NCBI RefSeq assembly: GCF_006717045.1
Contig: NZ_VFPH01000001.1
Location: 558,001 to 622,000 of the forward strand
Length of the DNA: 64,000 nucleotides
Origin: Pseudonocardia cypriaca
GTDB lineage: Bacteria > Actinomycetota > Actinomycetes > Mycobacteriales > Pseudonocardiaceae
Direction of reading: 5' to 3'
In this document: positions 1 through 7,672 of the stretch, piece after piece
How positions within the stretch are numbered: the stretch's first letter is position 1
Layout of the letters: each line of letters starts with the position of its first letter
Program-made: the position numbers and the translations under genes
The notes under the pieces: model-generated
What the model was told of the DNA's origin: nothing
Database searches by the model: none
What the model saw: only the letters and a program-made list of their open reading frames with translations

Positions 1-1240
1 AGCTCGACCGGCCGTCGGCCGCGATCCGCTTGGAGTTCAGCAGCATCATGAGCGTGATCCCGAGGAACGGCATGAAGGCGGCCCCGAGCACGCCGTAGAC
101 CAGGGTGAGCGCGAACGGGCGGTCGAAGAACAGCAGCCCCATCGGCGGGACCGTCAGCCAGACCAGGTAGGCGCGGAACGGCAGGCTGCGTTCGGCCGCC
201 CTCGCCTCGTAGCCCGTCTCGGTCGCGGTGGAGTGCTCGGTCCGCAGCGACTCGGCCCCCACCTCGGCCGCCGCGCCGTGTGGCAGGCGGATCGTGCGCG
301 TCCAGTCCGCGAACAGCAGGCTGACACCGTTCCACACGCCCAGCAGCGACGTGGTGGTCACCGCGAGGAACCCGACGAGGAACAGGATCCGCGCCCAGTC
401 GCCGTAGCGGGTTCCGAGCTCGGCGCCGAGGACGAGCAGGCCCCGGTCGTTCTCGGTGAGGTCCTGGCCGAGCAGCAGGTTGGCGCCGACGATGAGCATC
501 GCGATCACGAAGATCGCGGTCATGGTGTAGCCGACGGCGTTGTCGAGCCGCATCATCGACAGCCAGCCGGTGCCCTTCCAGCCCTTCGCGATCATCCAGT
601 AGCCGTACGCGGCCATCGTGATCGTGCCGCCGACGCCGCCGATGAGGCCGAGCACGTAGACCACCGAGCCGTCCGGCAGCCGGGGGACGAGGCCACCGGC
701 CAGGTCCAGGAGGTCGGGCGCCACGAGGAAGGCCACGGAGACCACCGACACGAACTTGATCAGCACCAGGACGGTGATGAACTTCTCGAAGATCTCGTAG
801 CGCTGCAGCCACACCAGCACGAGCCCCACGACCCCGGCGATCATGGCCCAGTACCGGACGTCGAGGCCGCCGAACAGGGCGTTCAGCGGGAGCCCCACCG
901 CCGACATCGCGGTGGCGCCGTACACGAAGCCCCAGATCACGATGTAGACGCCGAAGAAGACGGTGGCCCAGCGACCCAGCCGCCGCCAGCCGTCCAGGAG
1001 CGTCGAACCCGACGCGAGGTGCCAGCGGCCGACCCCCTCGGCGAGCGCCAGCTTGAGGACCGCGCCAAGGACCGCCGCCCACAGCAGCACGGTGCCGAAC
1101 CGGGCGCCTGCCACCATCGTGGCGACCAGGTCGCCGGCGCCGACGCCCGCGGCCGCGGCGAGCAACCCCGGCCCGACCTGCTTGACCTTCGCCCCGAACC
1201 CGATGGGTGGGCTCGCCGTCCTGGCGTCCGAAGTAGTCAT
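1..1240 (-). CDS. Nramp-like metal transporter (C-terminus beyond window)
   Basis: About 413 residues of a polytopic membrane protein are visible. The start is the ATG at 1240, preceded by a strong GAGGAG-type ribosome site. Hydrophobic segments recur through the whole length, and the order resembles the Nramp/SLC11 fold, with a GPG near residue 29 at the start of TM1. The canonical metal-binding DPGN of TM1 is not present (GAGDLVATM instead), and where TM6 should carry MPH the sequence reads ITMAAYGYWM. Family placement therefore rests on overall pattern and the substrate is open: Mn/Fe uptake is only the family default. The gene stands alone, facing away from the TAXI operon's 3' end. Confidence 0.7.
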   Translation of the reverse strand, partial: MTTSDARTASPPIGFGAKVKQVGPGLLAAAAGVGAGDLVATMVAGARFGTVLLWAAVLGAVLKLALAEGVGRWHLASGSTLLDGWRRLGRWATVFFGVYIVIWGFVYGATAMSAVGLPLNALFGGLDVRYWAMIAGVVGLVLVWLQRYEIFEKFITVLVLIKFVSVVSVAFLVAPDLLDLAGGLVPRLPDGSVVYVLGLIGGVGGTITMAAYGYWMIAKGWKGTGWLSMMRLDNAVGYTMTAIFVIAMLIVGANLLLGQDLTENDRGLLVLGAELGTRYGDWARILFLVGFLAVTTTSLLGVWNGVSLLFADWTRTIRLPHGAAAEVGAESLRTEHSTATETGYEARAAERSLPFRAYLVWLTVPPMGLLFFDRPFALTLVYGVLGAAFMPFLGITLMMLLNSKRIAADGRSS

Positions 1241-1345
1241 CGCTCCCGCTCCTCGTCGATGCCGGGGGACTGTCGCCCGCCGACCGTAGATCGGCCGGAC
1301 GGCGACCGCGCACGATCTTTACGGGCTCTTAGGCGACGCCGCGCA

Positions 1346-1404
1346 AGGTTCAGGAACGCCACGTTCCTGTCCTGCAGGTTCAGGAACGTGGCTTTCCTGA
1401 ACCT
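1346..1404. terminator. Hairpin repeat, GCCACnTTC family (copy 1)
   Basis: Arms of 24 nt (1346-1369 and 1381-1404) pair with a single mismatch around an 11-nt loop. The left arm contains TCAGGAACGCCACGTTCCTG. It lies 29 nt past the stop of the TAXI gene, so it probably serves as that operon's terminator; it has no U-tract. Related hairpins lie at 28405 and 52834. Confidence 0.6.
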
Positions 1405-1433
1405 CCGAGGCGCCGACGCGGGGTCCTGCTCGG

Positions 1434-2366
1434 CTATCCGTGCAGCTCCCGGTACGCAGCCGCCGCGCCCGGGTGCAGCGGGATCTCACCGGTGCCGATC
1501 AGCGAGCGCTGGTCGAGGTACTGGGTGCCCAGCGCCGACTCCGGCACCAGGTCGGGGGCCGCGGCCACGAGCGTGCGCGCCACCGCCCCCGCCGTCTCCG
1601 GCGGCAGCGCCGGGGTGCAGACCAGCAGGTTCGCGACGCCGACGGTCGGCACCGGCGCTGCTGGTCCGTACGCGTCGGCCGGCACGGTGACGGGCCCGTA
1701 TACGTCGCCGTGGCGGGACCGCAGCTGCGGCAGGTGCTCGGCGAGCGGCAGCAGCCGGACGGGGCGCCGGGCCGCGAGCTCGGCGAGTGCGGGCGTCGGC
1801 ACGCCGCCCGACCACAGCAGCGCGTCGGTGGTCCCCGCCTCGAGGGCGCTGACGGCGTCGCGCAGCGGCCGCCGGGTCACGTCCGCGGCGATGCCGGCCG
1901 CTGCGAGCAGCCGGTCCCCGAACACGGCCGCCCCGGAGCCGACGGCGCCGAGCGACACCGGGCGGCCTGCCAGGTCGGCGGTGCCCGCTGCCGGGTCCTC
2001 GGCCCGCACCATCAGCTGCATGTAGTTCTCGTAGACGCGGCCGATCGCCTGCAGCGGCACCGGCGCGCCGAACGGCTCCTCCCCGCTCCTGGCGGCGAGC
2101 GCGATGTCGGTGAGCGCGAGCCCGAGCGCGGCCGCACCGTCGCGGAGCTGCTCGATGTTCTCCACGCTGCCCCCGGTGTTCTCGACCGTGGCGGGCAGGC
2201 CGGCCGCCCCGAGCGCCGCGGCGAGCAGCTCGCCGAACTCGACGTAGAACCCGCCCGGCTCGCCCGCGGCGAGCGCGAGGGGGTGCGCCGTCCCGCTCGT
2301 GCAGCCGCCAACGAGCGGCGCGGCGAGCAACCCGCGCAGCAGCGCCCGGCGCGAGACCTTGCTCAT
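1434..2366 (-). CDS. TAXI-family solute-binding lipoprotein
   Basis: A 310-residue TAXI (TRAP-associated extracytoplasmic immunogenic) binding protein. The N-terminus has twin arginines (SRRALLRG), a hydrophobic stretch and a lipobox-like VGGC near residue 22, suggesting a Tat-exported lipoprotein. The family pattern is visible in GEPGGFYVEFGELLA, the NTGGSVENIEQL region and the GSGAAVFGDRLL segment. Its ATG overlaps the histidine kinase stop by four bases (ATGA), making it the last gene of a regulator-kinase-binding protein operon. No TRAP membrane subunit (DctM/DctQ type) is nearby, so it may present ligand to the kinase rather than feed a transporter; that role is inferred. Confidence 0.8.
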   Translation of the reverse strand: MSKVSRRALLRGLLAAPLVGGCTSGTAHPLALAAGEPGGFYVEFGELLAAALGAAGLPATVENTGGSVENIEQLRDGAAALGLALTDIALAARSGEEPFGAPVPLQAIGRVYENYMQLMVRAEDPAAGTADLAGRPVSLGAVGSGAAVFGDRLLAAAGIAADVTRRPLRDAVSALEAGTTDALLWSGGVPTPALAELAARRPVRLLPLAEHLPQLRSRHGDVYGPVTVPADAYGPAAPVPTVGVANLLVCTPALPPETAGAVARTLVAAAPDLVPESALGTQYLDQRSLIGTGEIPLHPGAAAAYRELHG

Positions 2367-3742
2367 GCCGGCAGCTCGATCGTCACGACGAGCCCAGCAG
2401 CCGGCGGCGACGACACGCGCAGAGTGCCGCCGCGCGCGGTGACCAGGCGTTCCGCGATCGGCAGGCCGAGGCCGGAGCCGCGGGCCGCGCTGCCGGGTGC
2501 GCGCCAGTACCGCTGAGTGGCCTGTTGCAGCTGTTCGGCCGGCAGGCCGGGCCCGTCGTCGCGCACCTCGAGCAGCGCGCGCCCGTCATCGCGGCTGAGG
2601 GCGACCTCGACGGTGGCGCCGCGACCGGCGTACTTGACGGCGTTGTCCAGCAGCACGTCGAGCAGCTGTTCCACCTCAGAGGCCGTGCAGGCCGCCTCTA
2701 CGGGCCCCGGAGCCGACCCGGTGACCAACCGGACGTCGGCCTCGCGCGCGACCGGCCGCCAGGCGTCGAGGCGCTCCGCGACGACGGTCGTGAGCTCGAC
2801 GCGGTCGCCGGGCCGGGCCGCTGCGGCGAGGGCGGTGGCCCGGCTCTCGGCCGACGCGAGGTCGAGCAGCCCGTCGAGCAGCGCCTCGAGCCGGTCGAGC
2901 TCCACCACTGTGGAGCGGTAGGTCCTGCGGCCGGCCGGGGCGACGTGCGGGTCGAGGGTGTCGACGCGCAGCCGCAGCGCGGCCAGCGGGTTGCGCAGCT
3001 GGTGCGAGGTGTCGGCGACGAGCCGGCGCTGCTCCTCGGCGCTCGTGGCGACGGCGTCCGACATGCGGTTGAAGGCTGTGGCGAGATCGCGCAGCTCGGC
3101 GGGGCCCGCCCGCGGGGACACGTGGGCGCCCGGGTGGCCCGCCGCGACCTCCCCGACGCCCGCCGCGAGCTCGCGGATCGGGCGCAGCACCCAGCGGGCG
3201 AGCAGCAGTGCGAGCGCCGCGCACGCGAGGGCGGCCAGCAGCGCCCCGAGCAGCACGGCGACCCACGCGACGGTGATGTCGGCGGCCGCTGCGGCGGGCT
3301 CCGCCCTGAGCACGACCGCACCTCCCACCTGGGTGCCGGTGCCGATCGGGCGGGCGAGCAGGATCGGGTCGGTCGACCACGGCCGCAGCGCGACCGGGCG
3401 GACAGCGGGCTGGTTGCGCAGCGCCGCGTTCACGGCCGCGGCGACGGCCGGGTCGTCGGCGCGCAGCCCGGCCTCGACGATCGCGCGGCCCGCGCGGTCG
3501 ACGACCGCGACGCCCTCGCCGTAGACGGCGTGGTGGGCCTGCACCTCCCGGTCCAGCGCTGCCGCCCCGGCCGGGCCGGTGGCCTGCTGGGCGAGCGCGG
3601 CGAACCGGTCGAGATCGCCCGCCCGCGTGAGCACGAACTCCTGGGTGCGCCCGGCCGCGGTGCTCTGCAGCAGGGGGACCGCGAACCCCGCGACGGCCGC
3701 CAGCGCGAACGCCGACAGCACGACCAACAGCCGCCGGCGCAT
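2363..3742 (-). CDS. Sensor histidine kinase
   Basis: A 459-residue membrane kinase. The start at 3742 (MRRRLLVVLSAF) gives a TGATG overlap with the regulator stop. TM1 covers residues 4-22; an extracytoplasmic sensor of about 120 residues follows, then TM2 near residues 150-172. HAMP, a HisKA segment with the phospho-acceptor His in DTSHQLRNPLAALR, and a HATPase_c domain with DNAVKYA (N box), DDGPGLP (G1) and GSGLGLPI (G2) complete it. It should phosphorylate the upstream OmpR-type regulator. Co-transcription with a solute-binding lipoprotein suggests the external ligand may reach the sensor domain bound to that protein. Confidence 0.9.
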   Translation of the reverse strand: MRRRLLVVLSAFALAAVAGFAVPLLQSTAAGRTQEFVLTRAGDLDRFAALAQQATGPAGAAALDREVQAHHAVYGEGVAVVDRAGRAIVEAGLRADDPAVAAAVNAALRNQPAVRPVALRPWSTDPILLARPIGTGTQVGGAVVLRAEPAAAAADITVAWVAVLLGALLAALACAALALLLARWVLRPIRELAAGVGEVAAGHPGAHVSPRAGPAELRDLATAFNRMSDAVATSAEEQRRLVADTSHQLRNPLAALRLRVDTLDPHVAPAGRRTYRSTVVELDRLEALLDGLLDLASAESRATALAAAARPGDRVELTTVVAERLDAWRPVAREADVRLVTGSAPGPVEAACTASEVEQLLDVLLDNAVKYAGRGATVEVALSRDDGRALLEVRDDGPGLPAEQLQQATQRYWRAPGSAARGSGLGLPIAERLVTARGGTLRVSSPPAAGLVVTIELPA

Positions 3743-4401
3743 CAGCCACCCAGCCGGTAGCCGAACCCGCGGATGGTGGCCAGCAGGCCCGGCCGGCCGA
3801 GCTTGCCCCGCAGCGTCGCGAGGTGCACGTCCAGCGAGCGGGACACGGCGAGGTACGCGTCGCCCCACACCTCGTCGAGCAGCTGCTGGCGGCTCACCGC
3901 CGCGCCCGGTCGACGCGCGAGCGCGGCGAGTATGTCGAACTCCTTGGCGGTGAGCGCGACCTCCTGGCCAGCGACCGTGGCGCGGCGGGCGGCCAGGTCG
4001 ACCCGCAGATCCTCGATCTCCACCACGTCGTCGGCGATGACGTTCGCGGCCCGCGTGCGGCGTACGACCGCCTCCACGCGCGCCAGCAGCTCCCGCAGCC
4101 GCACCGGCTTCACGAGGTAGTCGTCGGCGCCGAGGCGCAGGCCGCGCACGACGTCCCGCTCGGCGTCCCGGGCCGTTAGCACCAGCACCGGAGTGGGGGT
4201 GATGCGGCGGATCCTGCGCAGCACGTCCATGCCGTCGCCGTCGGGCAGGCCGAGGTCCAGCAGCACGAGGTCGGCGTCGCGCAGGTGCGGCCACACGTCC
4301 GCCGCCCGCCCCACCCGCTCGACGCGGTGACCGTGCGTCGCGAGCGCCTCCACCACCGCGCCGGCCACCCCGTCGTCGTCCTCGACCACCAGCACCCGCA
4401 C
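3742..4401 (-). CDS. OmpR-family response regulator
   Basis: A 219-residue two-domain regulator. The receiver has the acidic pair EDDD, phospho-acceptor Asp in VLLDLGLPDGDG and the conserved Lys in LVKPVRLRELLARVE. A winged-helix DNA-binding domain follows, with LTAKEFDILAALARRPG and the closing IRGFGYRLGG. The GTG at 4401 (VRVLVVEDD) is preferred because it begins exactly at the fold and gives the usual family length; another in-frame GTG lies at 4437. It is first gene of an operon with the kinase and TAXI protein and diverges from the RibD-like gene. Confidence 0.87.
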   Translation of the reverse strand: MRVLVVEDDDGVAGAVVEALATHGHRVERVGRAADVWPHLRDADLVLLDLGLPDGDGMDVLRRIRRITPTPVLVLTARDAERDVVRGLRLGADDYLVKPVRLRELLARVEAVVRRTRAANVIADDVVEIEDLRVDLAARRATVAGQEVALTAKEFDILAALARRPGAAVSRQQLLDEVWGDAYLAVSRSLDVHLATLRGKLGRPGLLATIRGFGYRLGG

Positions 4402-4441
4402 CGGCAGAGCCTGCCACGGCCGTTTCGTCGGGTGCACGACC

Positions 4442-4447
4442 TACGCT
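4442..4447 (+). promoter_or_regulatory. -10 element for a leaderless start
   Basis: TACGCT (TAnnnT consensus) ends exactly 6 nt before the ATG at 4454, the spacing expected when transcription begins at the start codon. No clear -35 was identified. Confidence 0.4.
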
Positions 4448-4453
4448 GGAGCG

Positions 4454-5071
4454 ATGGCACGACCGCACGTGGTCGTCCACGTCGCGGTCACGCTCGACGG
4501 GGCGACCACCGGCTTCACCCCGGCGATCGGGCTCTTCTACGAGCTGGCCGGCACCTGGGCGGAGGACGTCACGCTCGCCGGCGCCGACACGATCCTCGCG
4601 CAGGAGCCAGCCCTGCGGGAGGCTCCGCGCGTGCCCGCGCCCGCCGGTGCCCCGTTGCTCGCGGTCGTGGACGGCAGGGGGCGCGTGCGGGAGTGGGCGG
4701 CGCTGGGGGCGGTGGGCCACTGGTCCGGGGTGCTCGCGCTCCACGCCGAGACCACCCCGCCGCGGCCGCCCGGTGGGGTCCCCGAGCTGGTCGTGGGCGC
4801 CGAGCGGGTCGACCTCGCGGCGGCGCTGGCCGTGCTCGGCGAGCGGCATGCCGCCCGGGTCGTCCGGGTCGACAGCGGTGGCGGGCTCACCGGCGCGTTG
4901 CTCGACCGCGGCCTCGTCGACGAGATCAGCCTGCTCGTCCACCCCCGCCTGGCCGGCCCCGGCCATCGCCTCTGGCACGGCCACGCGTCGGGCACCGGCG
5001 GGTTCGGTTTGATCTCGGCCGAGCCGCTCGCGGACGGGATCGTGTGGTTGCGCTACCGGAGCGGGAGCTGA
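4454..5071 (+). CDS. RibD C-terminal / dihydrofolate reductase-like protein
   Basis: A 205-residue protein of the RibD_C (DHFR-like) reductase superfamily. The N-terminal VVVHVAVTLDGATTGF matches the family's first strand and substrate loop, and the VVRVDSGGGLTGALLDRGLVDEISLLVHPRLAG segment is the characteristic nucleotide-binding half. It lacks the deaminase domain of RibD. Family members reduce pyrimidine or flavin-like substrates with NADPH, but many actinobacterial copies have no known substrate. It diverges from the OmpR operon and appears leaderless. Nothing nearby belongs to riboflavin synthesis. Confidence 0.8.
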   Translation: MARPHVVVHVAVTLDGATTGFTPAIGLFYELAGTWAEDVTLAGADTILAQEPALREAPRVPAPAGAPLLAVVDGRGRVREWAALGAVGHWSGVLALHAETTPPRPPGGVPELVVGAERVDLAAALAVLGERHAARVVRVDSGGGLTGALLDRGLVDEISLLVHPRLAGPGHRLWHGHASGTGGFGLISAEPLADGIVWLRYRSGS

Positions 5072-5110
5072 GGGTCCACCTCCGGGCGCGTTGCCGCCGG
5101 GCGATCGGCC

Positions 5111-5139
5111 TTCTTCTCCCAGGTCCGGCGGCGCATACT
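5111..5139 (+). promoter_or_regulatory. Candidate promoter for nfeD-SPFH
   Basis: TTCTTC at 5111 and CATACT at 5134 are separated by 17 nt and sit about 40 nt before the NfeD start. Both hexamers are weak matches to a housekeeping promoter. Confidence 0.3.
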
Positions 5140-5179
5140 GAGGTGGTCAGCCCCCGTTTGTCGTGGGCGGGAGGGTCCG

Positions 5180-5620
5180 ATGGCCATGGACATGTGGGTC
5201 ATCTGGTTGATCGCTGCGGTGGGTCTCGTCGTGCTGGAGATCTTCACGCTCACCGCGGCTCTGGGCATCCTCGGCGGCGCAGCCCTGATCACGGCGCTCG
5301 GCGCGGCCGCGGGGCTGCCGGTGCCGATGCAGCTCATCGTGTTCTCCGGCGCGGCCGTGGCGGGCGTCGGGCTGCTCGGCCCGGTCGCGCGGCGCCACCT
5401 GACGGGTCCGCGCGGTGGCGCCCCGTTCGGGGTGGAGGCGCTGGTCGGCAAGCCCGGGTACGTCGTGCAGGAGGTCACCGGCCGGGACGGGCGCATCCGG
5501 ATCGGCGGCGAGGAGTGGACCGCGCGGGCGATGGACGACTCCGTCGTCATCCCGGCCGGCGCCACGGTCGGCGTCCTGCACATCGACGGGGCCACCGCCG
5601 TCGTCTACCCCAGGGAGTGA
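5180..5620 (+). CDS. NfeD-like membrane protein
   Basis: A 146-residue protein. Hydrophobic segments cover about residues 6-27, 28-47 and 50-68. A soluble C-terminal domain follows from about residue 80 (GVEALVGKPGYVVQEV to GATAVVYPRE), matching the OB-fold that ends NfeD proteins. A GGGAGGG-like site precedes the ATG. The next gene, an SPFH/stomatin protein, begins 2 nt after this stop; this is the classic NfeD-stomatin pair, thought to organise membrane microdomains or membrane protein quality control. It is the short form, without the ClpP-like protease domain. Confidence 0.9.
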   Translation: MAMDMWVIWLIAAVGLVVLEIFTLTAALGILGGAALITALGAAAGLPVPMQLIVFSGAAVAGVGLLGPVARRHLTGPRGGAPFGVEALVGKPGYVVQEVTGRDGRIRIGGEEWTARAMDDSVVIPAGATVGVLHIDGATAVVYPRE

Positions 5621-5622
5621 CC

Positions 5623-6672
5623 ATGGACCTGGCCCTGATCATCACGGGTCTGCTCATCGCCCTGATCGCGGTGGTCACCGTGATGCGGACCGTCCGGATC
5701 GTGCCGCAGGCCCGGGCCCGCAACGTCGAGCGGCTCGGCAGGTACCAGCGCACGCTGCAGCCAGGGCTGAACTTCGTGATCCCCTACATCGACCGCGTCT
5801 ACCCGATGATCGACCTGCGCGAGCAGGTCGTGTCGTTCCGCCCGCAGCCGGTGATCACCGAGGACAACCTGGTCGTCGAGATCGACACCGTCCTCTACTT
5901 CCAGGTCACCGACCCGCGCGCCGCCGCGTACGAGATCGCCAGCTACCTGCAGGCCGTCGAGCAGCTCACGGTCACCACGCTGCGCAACGTGGTCGGGTCG
6001 ATGGACCTGGAGTGCACGCTCACCTCGCGGGACCGGATCAACAGCCAGCTCCGCGGCGTGCTCGACGAGGCCACCGGCAAGTGGGGGCTGCGGGTCAACC
6101 GGGTGGAGATCAAGGCCATCGACCCGCCGAAGACGATCAAGGACGCGATGGAGAAGCAGATGCGCGCCGAGCGGGACAAGCGCGCAGCCATCCTGTCCGC
6201 CGAGGGCCAGCGCCAGTCGCAGATCCTGACCGCGCAGGGTGACAAGCAGGGGGCGATCCTGCGCGCGGAGGGCGACCGCACCGCCGCGATCCTCAAGGCG
6301 GAGGGCCAGTCGAGGGCGATCGACGAGGTGTTCCAGGCGGTGCACCGCAACGACCCCGACCCGAAGCTGCTCGCCTACCAGTACCTGCAGGTCCTGCCGC
6401 AGCTCGCGCAGGGGGAGGGCAACACGTTCTGGGTGATCCCCAGCGAGGTCACCTCCGCGTTGCAGGGGGTGTCGCGCGCCTTCACCGAGGCCGTCCCGCG
6501 CTCGCCGGCCACCCTGGACCAGCGCCCGAGCGACGACCTGGCAGCCAGGGCGGCAGAGGACGCGGCGAAGGCCGAGGAAGCCGCGGCCGAAGCGGTCGCC
6601 GATGCCGCCGTTCCCGACGGCATCCCGCACACCAACGGCGGGCAGCCGCGGCCTGCGCCGGCCGGCGACTAG
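5623..6672 (+). CDS. SPFH/Band 7 (stomatin-like) membrane protein
   Basis: A 349-residue protein with one N-terminal membrane helix (residues 3-21). The SPFH domain begins near VRIVPQARARNVERLGRYQRTLQPGLNFV and runs to about residue 200. An Ala/Glu-rich coiled coil follows (RAERDKRAAILSAEGQRQ and repeats of QGDK/EGDR), the usual oligomerisation element, and then an acidic Ala/Glu-rich tail. It closely fits the QmcA/HflK-like stomatin subgroup. Spacing to the preceding NfeD gene implies translation in concert. The expected role is a large membrane ring or cage partnering NfeD. Confidence 0.93.
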   Translation: MDLALIITGLLIALIAVVTVMRTVRIVPQARARNVERLGRYQRTLQPGLNFVIPYIDRVYPMIDLREQVVSFRPQPVITEDNLVVEIDTVLYFQVTDPRAAAYEIASYLQAVEQLTVTTLRNVVGSMDLECTLTSRDRINSQLRGVLDEATGKWGLRVNRVEIKAIDPPKTIKDAMEKQMRAERDKRAAILSAEGQRQSQILTAQGDKQGAILRAEGDRTAAILKAEGQSRAIDEVFQAVHRNDPDPKLLAYQYLQVLPQLAQGEGNTFWVIPSEVTSALQGVSRAFTEAVPRSPATLDQRPSDDLAARAAEDAAKAEEAAAEAVADAAVPDGIPHTNGGQPRPAPAGD

Positions 6673-6685
6673 AGCAGCCCTGGCC

Positions 6686-7597
6686 GTGCCCGGCGCCGCG
6701 CGGGAGCCGAGACCCGCCCGGCGTGTGATCACCCGACTGCTGAGACGGGCGTGGGACGACGACGTGCTCGGCCAGTCCGCCTCGGCGGCGTTCTGGCAGA
6801 CGCTGTCGCTGCCCCCGCTCCTGCTCGGGCTGTTCGGGTTGCTCGGGTACGCGGAGCGCTGGTTCGGTCCGGACACGGTCGTGGCCGTGCAGGAGTGGAT
6901 CATCCGGATCAGCGGCGGGGTGTTCAGCCGCAACGCGATGGACCAGATCATCATCCCCACCGTGGCCGAGATCCTCACGACCGCGCGGGGTGAGGTCGTC
7001 TCGATCGGGTTCGTGCTGAGCTTCTGGTCGGGCTCCTCGGCGATGGCCACGTTCGTCGACGCGATCACCCGCGCCCACGACCAGTACCCGGTGCGCAGCT
7101 GGGTCTGGCAGCGCACCCTCGGGATCCTGCTCTACCTGGCGGGCCTCGCCGTCGGCATCGTGCTGCTGCCGGTCGCGGCACTGGGGCCCGACCGGCTGCT
7201 ACCGCTGGTGCCCGACGCCGTCGAGCCGGCGGCGCGGGACGTGGTGAACGTCCTCTACCTCCCCGTGGTCGTCGTGGTGCTGGTGCTGGCGCTCACCACG
7301 CTGTACAAGATCGCGCTGCCGTTCAAGCCGCCGTGGAGCCGCGGCCTGCCCGGGGCGGTGCTGGCAGCCGTCGTCTTCCTGGTGGGCGCCACCGGCCTGC
7401 GGCTGTACCTCGACTGGATCACCGGCACCGGCTACACGTACGGCGCGCTCGCGGCGCCGATCGCCTTCCTGCTCGGCATGTACTTCATCGCGCTGGCGGT
7501 GATCCTCGGCGCCTACCTCAACGCGTCGATCCAGACGGTCCGGCCGGCCCCCCTGCGCCGCCGTGGCCGGCGGGGCACGACCGCCCCGGGGGTCTGA
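6686..7597 (+). CDS. YihY/BrkB-family membrane protein
   Basis: About 303 residues with six or so membrane helices, including the family's FWQTLSLPPLLLGLFGL opening and the TLYKIALPFKPPW and GYTYGALAAPIAFLLGMYFIALAVILGAYLN blocks. The start is not certain: GTG at 6686 clears the preceding stop and is used here, while GTG at 6725 (VITRLLRRAWDD) begins closer to the conserved part. Function in the family is unsettled; it was once called ribonuclease BN in error. It is probably co-transcribed with nfeD and the SPFH gene, 13 nt upstream. Confidence 0.82.
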   Translation: MPGAAREPRPARRVITRLLRRAWDDDVLGQSASAAFWQTLSLPPLLLGLFGLLGYAERWFGPDTVVAVQEWIIRISGGVFSRNAMDQIIIPTVAEILTTARGEVVSIGFVLSFWSGSSAMATFVDAITRAHDQYPVRSWVWQRTLGILLYLAGLAVGIVLLPVAALGPDRLLPLVPDAVEPAARDVVNVLYLPVVVVVLVLALTTLYKIALPFKPPWSRGLPGAVLAAVVFLVGATGLRLYLDWITGTGYTYGALAAPIAFLLGMYFIALAVILGAYLNASIQTVRPAPLRRRGRRGTTAPGV

Positions 7598-7601
7598 GGC
7601 A

Positions 7602-7671
7602 ACTTCACAGAACGAGTACGGACTTCACACAAGGCCCGCCTTGTGTGAAGTCCGTACGGGGTTTGTGGAGT
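7602..7671. repeat. 70-bp nested palindrome (20-bp period), copy 1
   Basis: Between convergent genes, 4 nt from one stop and 1 nt from the other. The perfect 20-nt arms 7616-7635 and 7638-7657 are separated by CC. ACTTCACA occurs at 7602 and again 20 nt later, and inverted versions end at 7651 and 7671, so two direct units are followed by two inverted ones. It is a likely bidirectional terminator. A second copy of identical length and layout is at 54901-54970. Confidence 0.7.
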
Positions 7672-7672
7672 G

